Origin: Planctomycetota bacterium
GTDB lineage: Bacteria > Planctomycetota > Planctomycetia > Pirellulales > Thermoguttaceae
Assembly (NCBI GenBank): GCA_023397045.1
Contig: JAEWUR010000177.1
Coordinates: 1-9,834, forward strand
DNA: 9,834 nt
Direction: 5' to 3'
In this document: piece by piece, positions 1 to 5,951 of the stretch
Layout: each line of letters starts with the position of its first letter
Position numbering within the stretch: position 1 is the stretch's first letter
The notes under the pieces: generated by a model
What the model was told of the DNA's origin: nothing
Database searches by the model: none
What the model saw: the letters and a program-made list of their open reading frames with translations, nothing else
Program-made: the position numbers and the translations under genes

Positions 1-918
1 ACGACCGTCGTGACGGCCCTGCCCGACAACGACGTCGGACGGTTGGTCGAGGACTTGATGTTCCAAGGCGGCGTCGATCTTTCGCACGTCCTTTGGCGTC
101 CGTTCGACGGCATTGGCCGCGACTGCCGTGTCGGTTTGAACTTTACCGAGAAGGGCTACGGCCTGCGCGCCGCGGTCGGTTGTTCCGATCGCGCCTATTC
201 GGCCGCCTCGCAAATGAAGCCCGGCGACGTTGACTGGAAACGGCTATTCCACGACGAGGGCGTCCGATGGTTCCATTGCGGCGGCATCTTCGCGGCGCTG
301 TCGTCGTCAGCCGCAGACTTGGTCATCGAGGCGATGCAGGCCGCGCACGACGCCGGGACGATCATCTCCTACGATCTCAACTATCGCGCCTCGCTGTGGA
401 AATCGCAAGGCGGTCCGAAGCGTGCGATGGAGGTCAACCGTCGAATCGCGTCGCTGGTTGACGTGATGATCGGCAACGAAGAAGATTTCACCGCGGCCTT
501 GGGCTTCACCGTTCCCGGCCTCGACGAACACATCTCGAATCTCGATCCGTCCAACTTCAAAAAGATGATCGCCGAGGCCACGAAAACGTATCCCAACTTT
601 CAGGTCGTGGCCACGACGCTCCGTAACGCAAAAACGGCCACGCTGAACGATTGGGGCGCCATCGTTTTCGCCGACAACGCATTCCATGAAGCGCCAATGC
701 GCGAAAATCTCGAAATCTACGACCGTGTCGGAGGCGGCGACAGTTTCGCCTCGGGGCTTATCTATGCCTTTTTGGCCGGCAAAACGCCGCAAGCGGCCGT
801 CGAATATGGCGCGGCGCACGGAGCGCTGGCAATGACCACGCCCGGCGACACGAGCATGGCCTCGCTCAAAGAGGTCGAAGCCGCGATGGAAAGCAAGGGG
901 GCACGAGTGATTCGATGA
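1..918 (+). CDS. PfkB-family sugar kinase, 2-keto-3-deoxygluconate kinase-like (5' end outside window)
   Basis: This is the C-terminal part, about 305 codons, of a ribokinase/PfkB-family carbohydrate kinase. The frame is open to the left edge, so the usual first GTG at base 10 is probably internal and the N-terminal sugar-binding strands are missing. Visible landmarks are the YDLNYRASLW segment (bases 370-399), the IGNEEDF segment soon after it, and the PfkB signature 2, DRVGGGDSF (bases 721-747), whose Asp (codon at 739) is the family's catalytic base. The DLNYR and GNEEDF combination resembles KDG kinases, which phosphorylate 2-keto-3-deoxygluconate with ATP in cytosolic uronate/Entner-Doudoroff catabolism. 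Another keto-sugar or ribose-type substrate cannot be excluded. The stop overlaps the start of the next gene (ATGA, 915-918), which suggests co-translation. Family assignment is firm; the substrate is inferred. Confidence 0.85.
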   Translation, partial: TTVVTALPDNDVGRLVEDLMFQGGVDLSHVLWRPFDGIGRDCRVGLNFTEKGYGLRAAVGCSDRAYSAASQMKPGDVDWKRLFHDEGVRWFHCGGIFAALSSSAADLVIEAMQAAHDAGTIISYDLNYRASLWKSQGGPKRAMEVNRRIASLVDVMIGNEEDFTAALGFTVPGLDEHISNLDPSNFKKMIAEATKTYPNFQVVATTLRNAKTATLNDWGAIVFADNAFHEAPMRENLEIYDRVGGGDSFASGLIYAFLAGKTPQAAVEYGAAHGALAMTTPGDTSMASLKEVEAAMESKGARVIR

Positions 919-1244
919 CTAAGGCCACGATTGAAATCAAAGGCGAGCGGTTCGTGCTGATTCCCGAGGCCGAATACGAGGCCGAATTGGCGGCGAGCTT
1001 GCCACCCTTGCCGCCGAAGTTTGCTGATGGCACGCGGGAGGCACGCGCCTGCATCCGCGTATCCATTGCCCGCGAGATAATTCAGGAGCGACGCGAACTT
1101 GGACTAACTCAAACCCAGTTGGCCAAGTTGGCTGGCATTCGTCAGGAAACGCTGTCGCGATTGGAATCCGGCAAACATCGCCCCAACGAGCGGACCGTCG
1201 ATCGCATCGAAGCCGCCTTCAAACGCGCGAGGGGTAAGCGGTAG
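915..1244 (+). CDS. Xre/Cro-CI family helix-turn-helix protein
   Basis: A 109-residue protein with a short N-terminal segment (residues 4-25, IEIKGERFVLIPEAEYEAE) and a C-terminal Cro/CI-type HTH at about residues 53-105. The HTH is recognisable from TQTQLAKLAGIRQETLSRLE followed by SGK and P..RTVDRIE, the canonical spacing of this fold. The N-terminal segment resembles that of small antitoxin-like regulators, so the protein could be an antitoxin-type or autonomous DNA-binding regulator. No toxin-like partner lies beside it: upstream is the sugar kinase and downstream is the convergent toxin-antitoxin pair. The ATG sits in the ATGA overlap with the kinase stop. A purine-rich AAGGGGG at about 895-901 is rather far upstream (13 nt), so translation is probably coupled to the kinase. 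Regulation of the kinase operon is possible but unproven. Confidence 0.8.
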   Translation: MTKATIEIKGERFVLIPEAEYEAELAASLPPLPPKFADGTREARACIRVSIAREIIQERRELGLTQTQLAKLAGIRQETLSRLESGKHRPNERTVDRIEAAFKRARGKR

Positions 1245-1389
1245 CTCCTAACGTCAACCGCCTGATTTCCCCTAACGCTTCCTCGTGCCATCGGAGTACT
1301 GGAATACATCTTCCACCGAGACGGCGAACGCCCGGGCTATTCTGAAGGCTAATACCAGGGAAGGTGAATACGGGCGTGCCACGGTCTGT

Positions 1390-1653
1390 TTATTCATAGT
1401 GGGTCCACATACGGATGACCTTCACCGTTTTGGCGTCGTCCATGACCTGGTACACTAGCCGATGTTGAATGTTGATTCGTCGGGAGTATGCGCCGGCCAG
1501 ATTGCCAACCAGCTTTTCATAGCGTGGCGGCGTCATGTAGGGATTGACGGCGAGGAGGTCAAGGAGTTGCTGAGCCTGAGACTTCAGCCCGGAGGCCGCA
1601 AGTTTCTTTGCGTCCTTCTTCGCTTGCGATGCGAACACCAAGGTCCATTTCAC
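1390..1653 (-). CDS. yoeB: YoeB/Txe family type II toxin (mRNA interferase)
   Basis: An 87-residue RelE-superfamily toxin. Known YoeB proteins cut mRNA in the ribosomal A site and are neutralised by YefM. The second half carries the family signature: YEKLVGNLAGAYSRRI (residues 45-60), HRLVYQV (64-70) and a C-terminal HYE. Glu46 and Arg65 fall at the numbers of the E. coli YoeB catalytic residues, and His85-Tyr86 correspond to its terminal His83-Tyr84, so the active site looks complete. The start is a GTG whose bases overlap the antitoxin stop (GTGA), the normal arrangement for this pair. Length is close to the usual 84 residues. The basic N-terminus (AKKDAKKLA) is more RelE-like than that of E. 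coli YoeB. Confidence 0.9.
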   Translation of the reverse strand: MKWTLVFASQAKKDAKKLAASGLKSQAQQLLDLLAVNPYMTPPRYEKLVGNLAGAYSRRINIQHRLVYQVMDDAKTVKVIRMWTHYE

Positions 1654-1892
1654 CAGTCAAGCTCCTTGTCGCACTGCTCGATCGGCGTTTGCAGTCCCTC
1701 GACAATCGACTCCCTCATTCCCGGAATACTGGTGAGGTATAACGTCTCTTGGATGGCCCGCCAGTCATCCTCCGAGACCAATACAGCCGAATGACGTCGA
1801 CCGGCAATCTGAACGATTTCATGGGATTCCGCCAGATTATCGAGGACCTCGTCGAGGCGACTGGCGGCGTCCGTTGTGCTTAGCGTTGTCAT
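1650..1892 (-). CDS. yefM: YefM/Phd family antitoxin
   Basis: An 80-residue antitoxin of the Phd/YefM fold. Residues 1-45 form the DNA-binding dimerisation part (AASRLDEVLDNLAESHEIVQI, then RRHSAVLVSEDDW). Residues 51-63, LYLTSIPGMRESI, and the acidic tail ending KELDW are the typical toxin-wrapping segment. By analogy it binds the YoeB toxin encoded directly downstream and represses its own promoter, with the complex repressing more tightly. The ATG is supported by GAAAGGA on the minus strand (complement of 1901-1907), 8 nt upstream. The stop overlaps the toxin's GTG. I see no convincing sigma-70 promoter upstream; a TAGAAA box exists but with a poor -35. Confidence 0.9.
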   Translation of the reverse strand: MTTLSTTDAASRLDEVLDNLAESHEIVQIAGRRHSAVLVSEDDWRAIQETLYLTSIPGMRESIVEGLQTPIEQCDKELDW

Positions 1893-2287
1893 GTTGTCGT
1901 TCCTTTCGGGTCACACTCTTTTTCTTTCTACGGAGACAGTTGCGATCGGCAGTAAGAACGGAGCTGCACGCATTGTTGCATCCAAAAAAACCGTCCGCCG
2001 AGACGAGACTGCAAAACTGTTCTGGAAACCATCGCGCTTCCGAATCTGGTCAAGCGCACCACCTATCTTATCCCTTCTGACATGGGGCAGCAAGCAGCAC
2101 AAAACGACCCGGATAAGTTGTCTTGGCAGGGTACTCCGACCAACTAGTGAACGCCGAATAAGTGAAGTCACCAAAAAGGGAGTCGACGATTCGCCGGTTT
2201 TTCCAGGGAGCAAACCTATGCCGAGTTCTGGAGCTTCGATCGAATTGGCTTTGCGACGATAGCAGCGCAGCTCCGATCGCACCCCCA
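1893..2287. other. Intergenic stretch without a supportable gene
   Basis: About 395 bases between the antitoxin start and the tRNA-Glu terminator. Frames of 125-128 codons are open on both strands, but neither has a recognisable motif, a ribosome-binding site or protein-like composition. The left 60 bases must hold the yefM promoter/operator and ribosome-binding site. I see nothing else I can name. Confidence 0.5.
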
Positions 2288-2323
2288 ATAAAAAACCCTC
2301 GAATTTCCTGAGAAATCCGAGGG
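2288..2323 (-). terminator. Rho-independent terminator of tRNA-Glu
   Basis: On the minus strand CCCTCGGATTTC, a short TCAG loop region and a near-complement ending CGAGGG form a 12-bp-class stem with one mismatch (2296-2323). It is followed by six T (complement of 2290-2295). It begins seven bases after the tRNA-Glu 3' end. Confidence 0.88.
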
Positions 2324-2329
2324 TATCTG

Positions 2330-2402
2330 TGACCCCGACGGGATTCGAACCCGTGTTGCCGGCGTGAAAGGCCAGTGTCCTAGGCCTCTAGACGACGGGG
2401 CC
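2330..2402 (-). tRNA. tRNA-Glu(TTC)
   Basis: A 73-base cloverleaf on the minus strand. Acceptor GGCCCCG pairs with CGGGGTC (one G-T), with discriminator A. The anticodon loop CTTTCAC carries TTC (complement of 2366-2368), and the T arm contains GGTTCGAATCC. The D region TCGTCTAGAGGCCTAGGACA is typical of bacterial tRNA-Glu. CCA is not encoded: the bases after the discriminator are CAG. Confidence 0.97.
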
Positions 2403-2416
2403 AAACGAAACATCCC

Positions 2417-2445
2417 TGTATACCTGTGGGGGTAGACGGCGTCAA
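2417..2445 (-). promoter_or_regulatory. Sigma-70 promoter of tRNA-Glu
   Basis: On the minus strand TTGACG (complement of 2440-2445) and TATACA (complement of 2417-2422) are separated by exactly 17 bases. Each differs from consensus by one base. The predicted start lies near 2410, a few bases before the tRNA 5' end at 2402, so this is a monocistronic unit with promoter, tRNA and terminator. Confidence 0.82.
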
Positions 2446-2795
2446 GGGCACCGCGGCGAAAAATCACGCACGCGCGTGGCCAATTCCCTCGAAATCGCCA
2501 CGCAAATCACCCCCATTGCTACCACAAATGCCGCGATTTGCGCCAGCCGGCCACCATCCGACGCAGGAATGGGAAAACCGCCGGGAATCGATATAATCAT
2601 GGGTTTATTGATGTTTGCTTGGATAATGAACCGGCCGATCGGTCTAATTGACCTCTATTCCGGCCTTCCGCTGGTCGGCCTGGGTTCATTGGCTGCGCAA
2701 AGGTCAACAATTGCCCGCATCGGCGTTGCGATGGCACGAAGGCCGATGCGGACGACTTCTCGACTTCCAAAAACCTCGAACGGAACCCGGCAACC
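2446..2795. other. Intergenic leader region upstream of the MFS transporter
   Basis: About 350 bases between the tRNA-Glu promoter and the transporter start, with no gene I can support. It contains a perfect TATAAT (2592-2597, +), but no good -35 lies 16-18 bases upstream, so its use as the transporter promoter is only a possibility. If used, it would give a leader of about 190 nt. A frame opening at 2476 runs through here and into the transporter in a different frame, but it resembles no protein. Confidence 0.4.
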
Positions 2796-4022
2796 ATGCT
2801 CGCAACGAATACGACAAACCGATGGATCATCGCCCTGGCCGGCACCGTCTTGCAGGTGTTTTTGGGCACGGTCTACGCCTGGAGCTATTTCCAAAAACCG
2901 CTGGTCGAGGAGTATGGCTGGTCCAACGCCCAGGTCGCCGGCGCCTTCGGGCTGGCGATCTGCTTTCTGGGCCTGTCGGCCGCCTGGGGCGGCGTCAAAC
3001 TGCCCATCTATGGGCCGCGCAAGCTGTCGTCGATCGGCAGCGTCTTGTTCGGCCTCGGATACATCGTGGCCGCCGCGGCGCTGCATTGGCGCATGTTACC
3101 GCTGCTCTATCTCGGTTATGGCGTGATCGATGGGGCAGGCATCGGTCTATGCTATGTGACGCCCGTGGCGACCGTGGCCAAGTGGTTTCCCGACAAAAAG
3201 GGGCTGGCGACCGGCATCGTCATCATGGGATTCGGCTTCGGCGCGTTGCTGATGAGCAAGATCGTCGCGCCGGTGCTGTTCGCATGGTTCGGCGGCGACT
3301 TGGCGACCGTGTTTTTCTGGCTAGGTGTGTTTTTCATGGCGGCCACACTCGCGGCATCGTGGTTCCTGTGTAATCCGCCGACGGTGGCCTCGTCGAGCGA
3401 TCGCGCGGGATCGGTCGCGGCGCAATCGCCACGGATCGCCTCGCCGCAGTTTGCCATGATGTGGATGATGTTCTTCTGCAACATTCTGGCGGGCATTTCG
3501 ATCATCAGTTTCCAGTCGCCGATCTTTCAGGACCTTTGGCAACTGGCCAAGCCGTCGCTGTCCGCCGCGACGCTCGCCGCATACGGTGCAACGTTGATTG
3601 CCGTGAGCGCCGTATTCAACGGAATCGGCCGCATGTTCTGGGGAGGGCTGTCCGATCGGATTGGCCGACTGACGGCCTTTCGCCTGATGCTCGGCTCGCA
3701 GTTGGCCGTCTTTCTGCTGATGTCGACCGTGGCCGATCCGCGGCTGTTCGGCGCGCTGGTCTGCTACGTGCTTCTGTGCTACGGCGGCGGTTTCGGCACG
3801 ATGCCGTCGTTTGTCATCGATGTTTTCGGCTCGGAAAACATGGCCAAGGCCTACGGCGCCATGCTCACGGCATGGTCGGCCGCCGGCGTTGTCGGGCCGC
3901 AGATCAGCGGATTCCTTCGCGATCGTTACAACAGCGACGCGGCGCGCTATTCGTTCTACGTCGCCGCAGTATTCCTGTCGATTGGATTACTGCTTTCGCT
4001 GACGATGAAGAAACACAAATAG
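2796..4022 (+). CDS. OFA-family MFS transporter (oxalate/formate antiporter-like)
   Basis: A 408-residue inner-membrane transporter with about 12 predicted helices: roughly 11-32, 44-64, 78-95, 101-122, 137-158, 168-191, 219-240, 258-279, 293-311, 316-338, 352-374 and 386-404. A hydrophilic central loop at 192-218 separates the two halves. OFA-family features are RWIIALAGTVLQ and GTVYAWS at the N-terminus, the GIGLCYVTPVATVAKWFPDKKG run (115-136), GRMFWGGLSDRIGR (278-291) and NMAKAYGAMLTAWSAAGVVGP (348-368). Characterised members exchange small carboxylates such as oxalate and formate. The substrate here is unknown: helix 11 has Trp360 where a lysine might be expected from memory of OxlT, which I could not align. 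ATG at 2796 has only a weak upstream GGAAC, but it places helix 1 correctly. The gene is convergent with the propeller gene, 27 bases away. Confidence 0.88.
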   Translation: MLATNTTNRWIIALAGTVLQVFLGTVYAWSYFQKPLVEEYGWSNAQVAGAFGLAICFLGLSAAWGGVKLPIYGPRKLSSIGSVLFGLGYIVAAAALHWRMLPLLYLGYGVIDGAGIGLCYVTPVATVAKWFPDKKGLATGIVIMGFGFGALLMSKIVAPVLFAWFGGDLATVFFWLGVFFMAATLAASWFLCNPPTVASSSDRAGSVAAQSPRIASPQFAMMWMMFFCNILAGISIISFQSPIFQDLWQLAKPSLSAATLAAYGATLIAVSAVFNGIGRMFWGGLSDRIGRLTAFRLMLGSQLAVFLLMSTVADPRLFGALVCYVLLCYGGGFGTMPSFVIDVFGSENMAKAYGAMLTAWSAAGVVGPQISGFLRDRYNSDAARYSFYVAAVFLSIGLLLSLTMKKHK

Positions 4023-4049
4023 GCGTGCCTGTCATCGCCATCCGCGAGA

Positions 4050-5387
4050 TCATTTCTTCGCGGCCGGTTGATTGAACGTGACGGCCGAGAAGGCGATTTC
4101 TTTGCCGTCGGGCGACCATGCCGGGTCGCAGGCCTTCCAGTTCTCGGGGAACCCAGCGAGCCGTTGAGGCGTTGCCCCATTGAGGAAATCAATCGTGTAG
4201 AACTGCGGTTGGTGGTCGTTCACCCCTTTCATCGAAAGGAGAGCCTGGCTGCCCGGTCCACCGCAACTCAGTGTCGAGCTTGCATTGTCGACTTCGGGCG
4301 ACGCCGAGCCGGGCAGGGCGATTTTGAACCCTTTTTCTTCGCCATCAACCGAAACCGCCGCAATCTCGGGCCTGCCTTCCGAGTTCACGCCCTTGAAGCA
4401 GACCCATTGACCGTCGGGCGACCAAGCCAGTCCCCACAGGACCTGTTGGTACGGTTTCTTCAACAACATGCGGCGCTCTTTCTTGTCGACGTCGTAAACG
4501 CAGATGTTGGCCGAGCCGCCGGCGTTCGTGGTGAAGGCGATCTCGTTCCGCTTGGGCGACCACTGCGCACTCCAGCCCGCCGGATCGATCATCTCGCGGC
4601 CCGATCCATCAGCATTCATGATGCAGACGCCGCGTTCGGGCGCGTATTGTGAGAAGACGATTTTTTTGTCGTCAGGCGACCAACTCGGCATTGCTCCCGG
4701 ACCAAGATCCTTCAGAGACTCGCCGTCTTTTTCAACGCCGACAAGGAAAACGTGCGAATTGTCGTAACTTTCGCCCACGATCGATCGCCAAGCATCGATC
4801 GCAAGTAGTTTGCCGTTGTGTGACCAATCGGGCGACCCTTGGGCCGTAAGCTCGGGCAACGTGGCGACCGGTCGCAAGTTGCCGCCGTCGGCGTCCATCA
4901 CGAAAATCGTCTCGCTGTAGAATCGCCGCAGTGTGATGGCCATGCCGCAATTTTTCGGGTCGACGTCTTTCGGCCGACCCTTGGCCTCGTCATTCAGCGA
5001 GATCCTCAGGCCGTTGCCCCGCATCTCGTAGATGCCGAGCATCGGTCCCTCGGGCGATTTGATATCGATCGTTCGCGGCGAGGCTTTCGGATCGATCGTG
5101 TAGGTCATTTCGGAGACGATCTCCGGGCCTGCCCGCAAGGTCAGCATCTTGTCCGTGATGATGGCATTACAGGGAGTCTCGTTGCCCGTGCGAACCTGTT
5201 CGACTCGGCCGTTTCCGTCGGCGAACATGATCGATCGCGACACCCAAGCCCCCGTCAGAGCATCGGCCGGGTCGTCCGCCTTCACGTCGTCCGCCATCAC
5301 GACCGCAGGAACCGCGAGGATCAATGAGGCGAGAAGCATCCAACAAACGCCAGCGATCTGAGACGAAGCCTTTTCGAACCGGAGCAT
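4050..5387 (-). CDS. Exported TIGR03067-like domain plus TolB-like beta-propeller protein
   Basis: A 445-residue exported protein. A signal peptide spans about residues 1-32: a basic start, the hydrophobic stretch IAGVCWMLLASLILAVPAVV, and cleavage likely after VMA. Residues about 40-157 (LTGAWVSRSIMFADG, IDIKSPEGPMLGIYEMRG, ISLNDEAKGRPKD) resemble the TIGR03067 domain, a planctomycete-enriched domain of unknown function. Residues about 160-440 hold WD40-like/PD40 blades with the motifs PDWSHNGK (187), PSWSPDDKKIVFS (234), AQWSPKRNEIAF (274), LAWSPDGQWVCF (320) and PAWSPDGKEIAFS (422), as in the propeller of TolB. A periplasmic or outer-surface binding/scaffold role is inferred; no catalytic motif is visible. 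The start is fixed by AGGAGG. An upstream in-frame TTG at 5444 would put 19 extra residues before the signal peptide and is rejected. Confidence 0.82.
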   Translation of the reverse strand: MLRFEKASSQIAGVCWMLLASLILAVPAVVMADDVKADDPADALTGAWVSRSIMFADGNGRVEQVRTGNETPCNAIITDKMLTLRAGPEIVSEMTYTIDPKASPRTIDIKSPEGPMLGIYEMRGNGLRISLNDEAKGRPKDVDPKNCGMAITLRRFYSETIFVMDADGGNLRPVATLPELTAQGSPDWSHNGKLLAIDAWRSIVGESYDNSHVFLVGVEKDGESLKDLGPGAMPSWSPDDKKIVFSQYAPERGVCIMNADGSGREMIDPAGWSAQWSPKRNEIAFTTNAGGSANICVYDVDKKERRMLLKKPYQQVLWGLAWSPDGQWVCFKGVNSEGRPEIAAVSVDGEEKGFKIALPGSASPEVDNASSTLSCGGPGSQALLSMKGVNDHQPQFYTIDFLNGATPQRLAGFPENWKACDPAWSPDGKEIAFSAVTFNQPAAKK

Positions 5388-5392
5388 GACGG

Positions 5393-5398
5393 CCTCCT
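5393..5398 (-). promoter_or_regulatory. Ribosome-binding site deciding the propeller gene start
   Basis: A perfect AGGAGG on the minus strand lies 5 bases before the ATG at 5387. It selects that ATG over the in-frame TTG further upstream. Confidence 0.85.
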
Positions 5399-5730
5399 TT
5401 TGAGAAATTGGAACACGAAGAGATGTCACGGCCCCCCGAGACAAGTTTCGCTACAGCCTAGCATCGTTGGCTCGACCGAGCAATAACGCCCCCCCCCATT
5501 ATGTGAAAAAATCCGGCCGTATCTCTGGACACGGCGATGGTCCTCCGGCAAATCCATCGAACCTGCCGGGTGGGCATTGTCGATGTCCCGGGCATGGTGT
5601 ATGATTGTGAGAGAAATGAACGTCGTCGGCCGTTCTCCATCGCGGGAGCCGATTCGACAAGCGAGAAGACCTGTTTTTTCGCAAACGTTCGGCTGATGAT
5701 AAGTGTCAGCCATGTAATGAGTTAGATTTT
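5399..5730. other. Intergenic region with a nine-C homopolymer, no gene
   Basis: About 330 bases between the start of the propeller gene (-) and tRNA-Met (+). It must carry both outward promoters, but I cannot assign either: the best minus-strand candidate (TTGCTC, 17 bases, TAGGCT) is weak. A run of nine C occurs at 5489-5497. Open frames of 60-95 codons on both strands have no protein-like features. Confidence 0.4.
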
Positions 5731-5804
5731 GGCGGCGTAGCTCAGCTGGTCAGAGCAGCGGAATCATAATCCGCGTGTCGTAGGTTCGAATCCCACCGCC
5801 GCTA
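5731..5804 (+). tRNA. tRNA-Met(CAT), probably elongator
   Basis: A 74-base cloverleaf. Acceptor GGCGGCG pairs with CGCCGCT (G-T at 1-72), discriminator A. The D arm contains AGCTCAGCTGGTCAGAGC, and the anticodon stem GCGGA/TCCGC encloses ATCATAA with CAT at 5765-5767. The T arm is GTAGG-TTCGAAT-CCCAC, with an A-C mismatch in the middle of the stem. The overall pattern fits elongator Met. A lysidine-modified Ile2 tRNA shares the CAT anticodon and is the alternative. It is not initiator-like, because the anticodon stem lacks three consecutive G-C pairs of the initiator type. CCA is not encoded. Confidence 0.92.
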
Positions 5805-5877
5805 CTTACTTTCATCGGGCGACAAATCGGCACCTGCTGTGCCGTCTGCTGTCGCCATGCCGGTCCGCCTGGATGGC

Positions 5878-5920
5878 CGGGCTGTACCGAAACAGCGGCG
5901 ATCCTAACACCGCCAGCCCG
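5878..5920 (+). promoter_or_regulatory. Possible structured leader before the aminotransferase
   Basis: CGGGCT (5878-5883) can pair with AGCCCG (5915-5920), and inside it GGCG (5897-5900) with the adjacent CGCC (5911-5914), leaving one large bulge on the left arm. It lies 30-70 bases before the aminotransferase start. There is no T tract, so it is not an ordinary terminator. A smaller hairpin, GGCAC/GTGCC (5829-5843), lies between it and tRNA-Met. A chance structure in GC-rich DNA is quite possible. Confidence 0.25.
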
Positions 5921-5951
5921 TCCGCTCGAGACCTGTTCAGGTGGAACCATC

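Noticed and set aside
1876..2288. Frames of 125-128 codons on both strands upstream of the antitoxin
   Set aside because: No ribosome-binding site, no motif and low-likelihood composition; one of them runs into the tRNA-Glu terminator.
2216..2467. An 83-codon minus-strand frame
   Set aside because: It runs straight through the terminator, the tRNA-Glu gene and its promoter.
2476..3126. A 216-codon plus-strand frame beginning before the MFS transporter
   Set aside because: It overlaps the transporter in another frame, becomes Arg/Ser/Pro-rich there, and its upstream part resembles no protein family.
5388..5444. N-terminal extension of the propeller protein from a TTG at 5444
   Set aside because: The ATG at 5387 has a perfect AGGAGG five bases upstream and begins a normal signal peptide; the extension would bury it.
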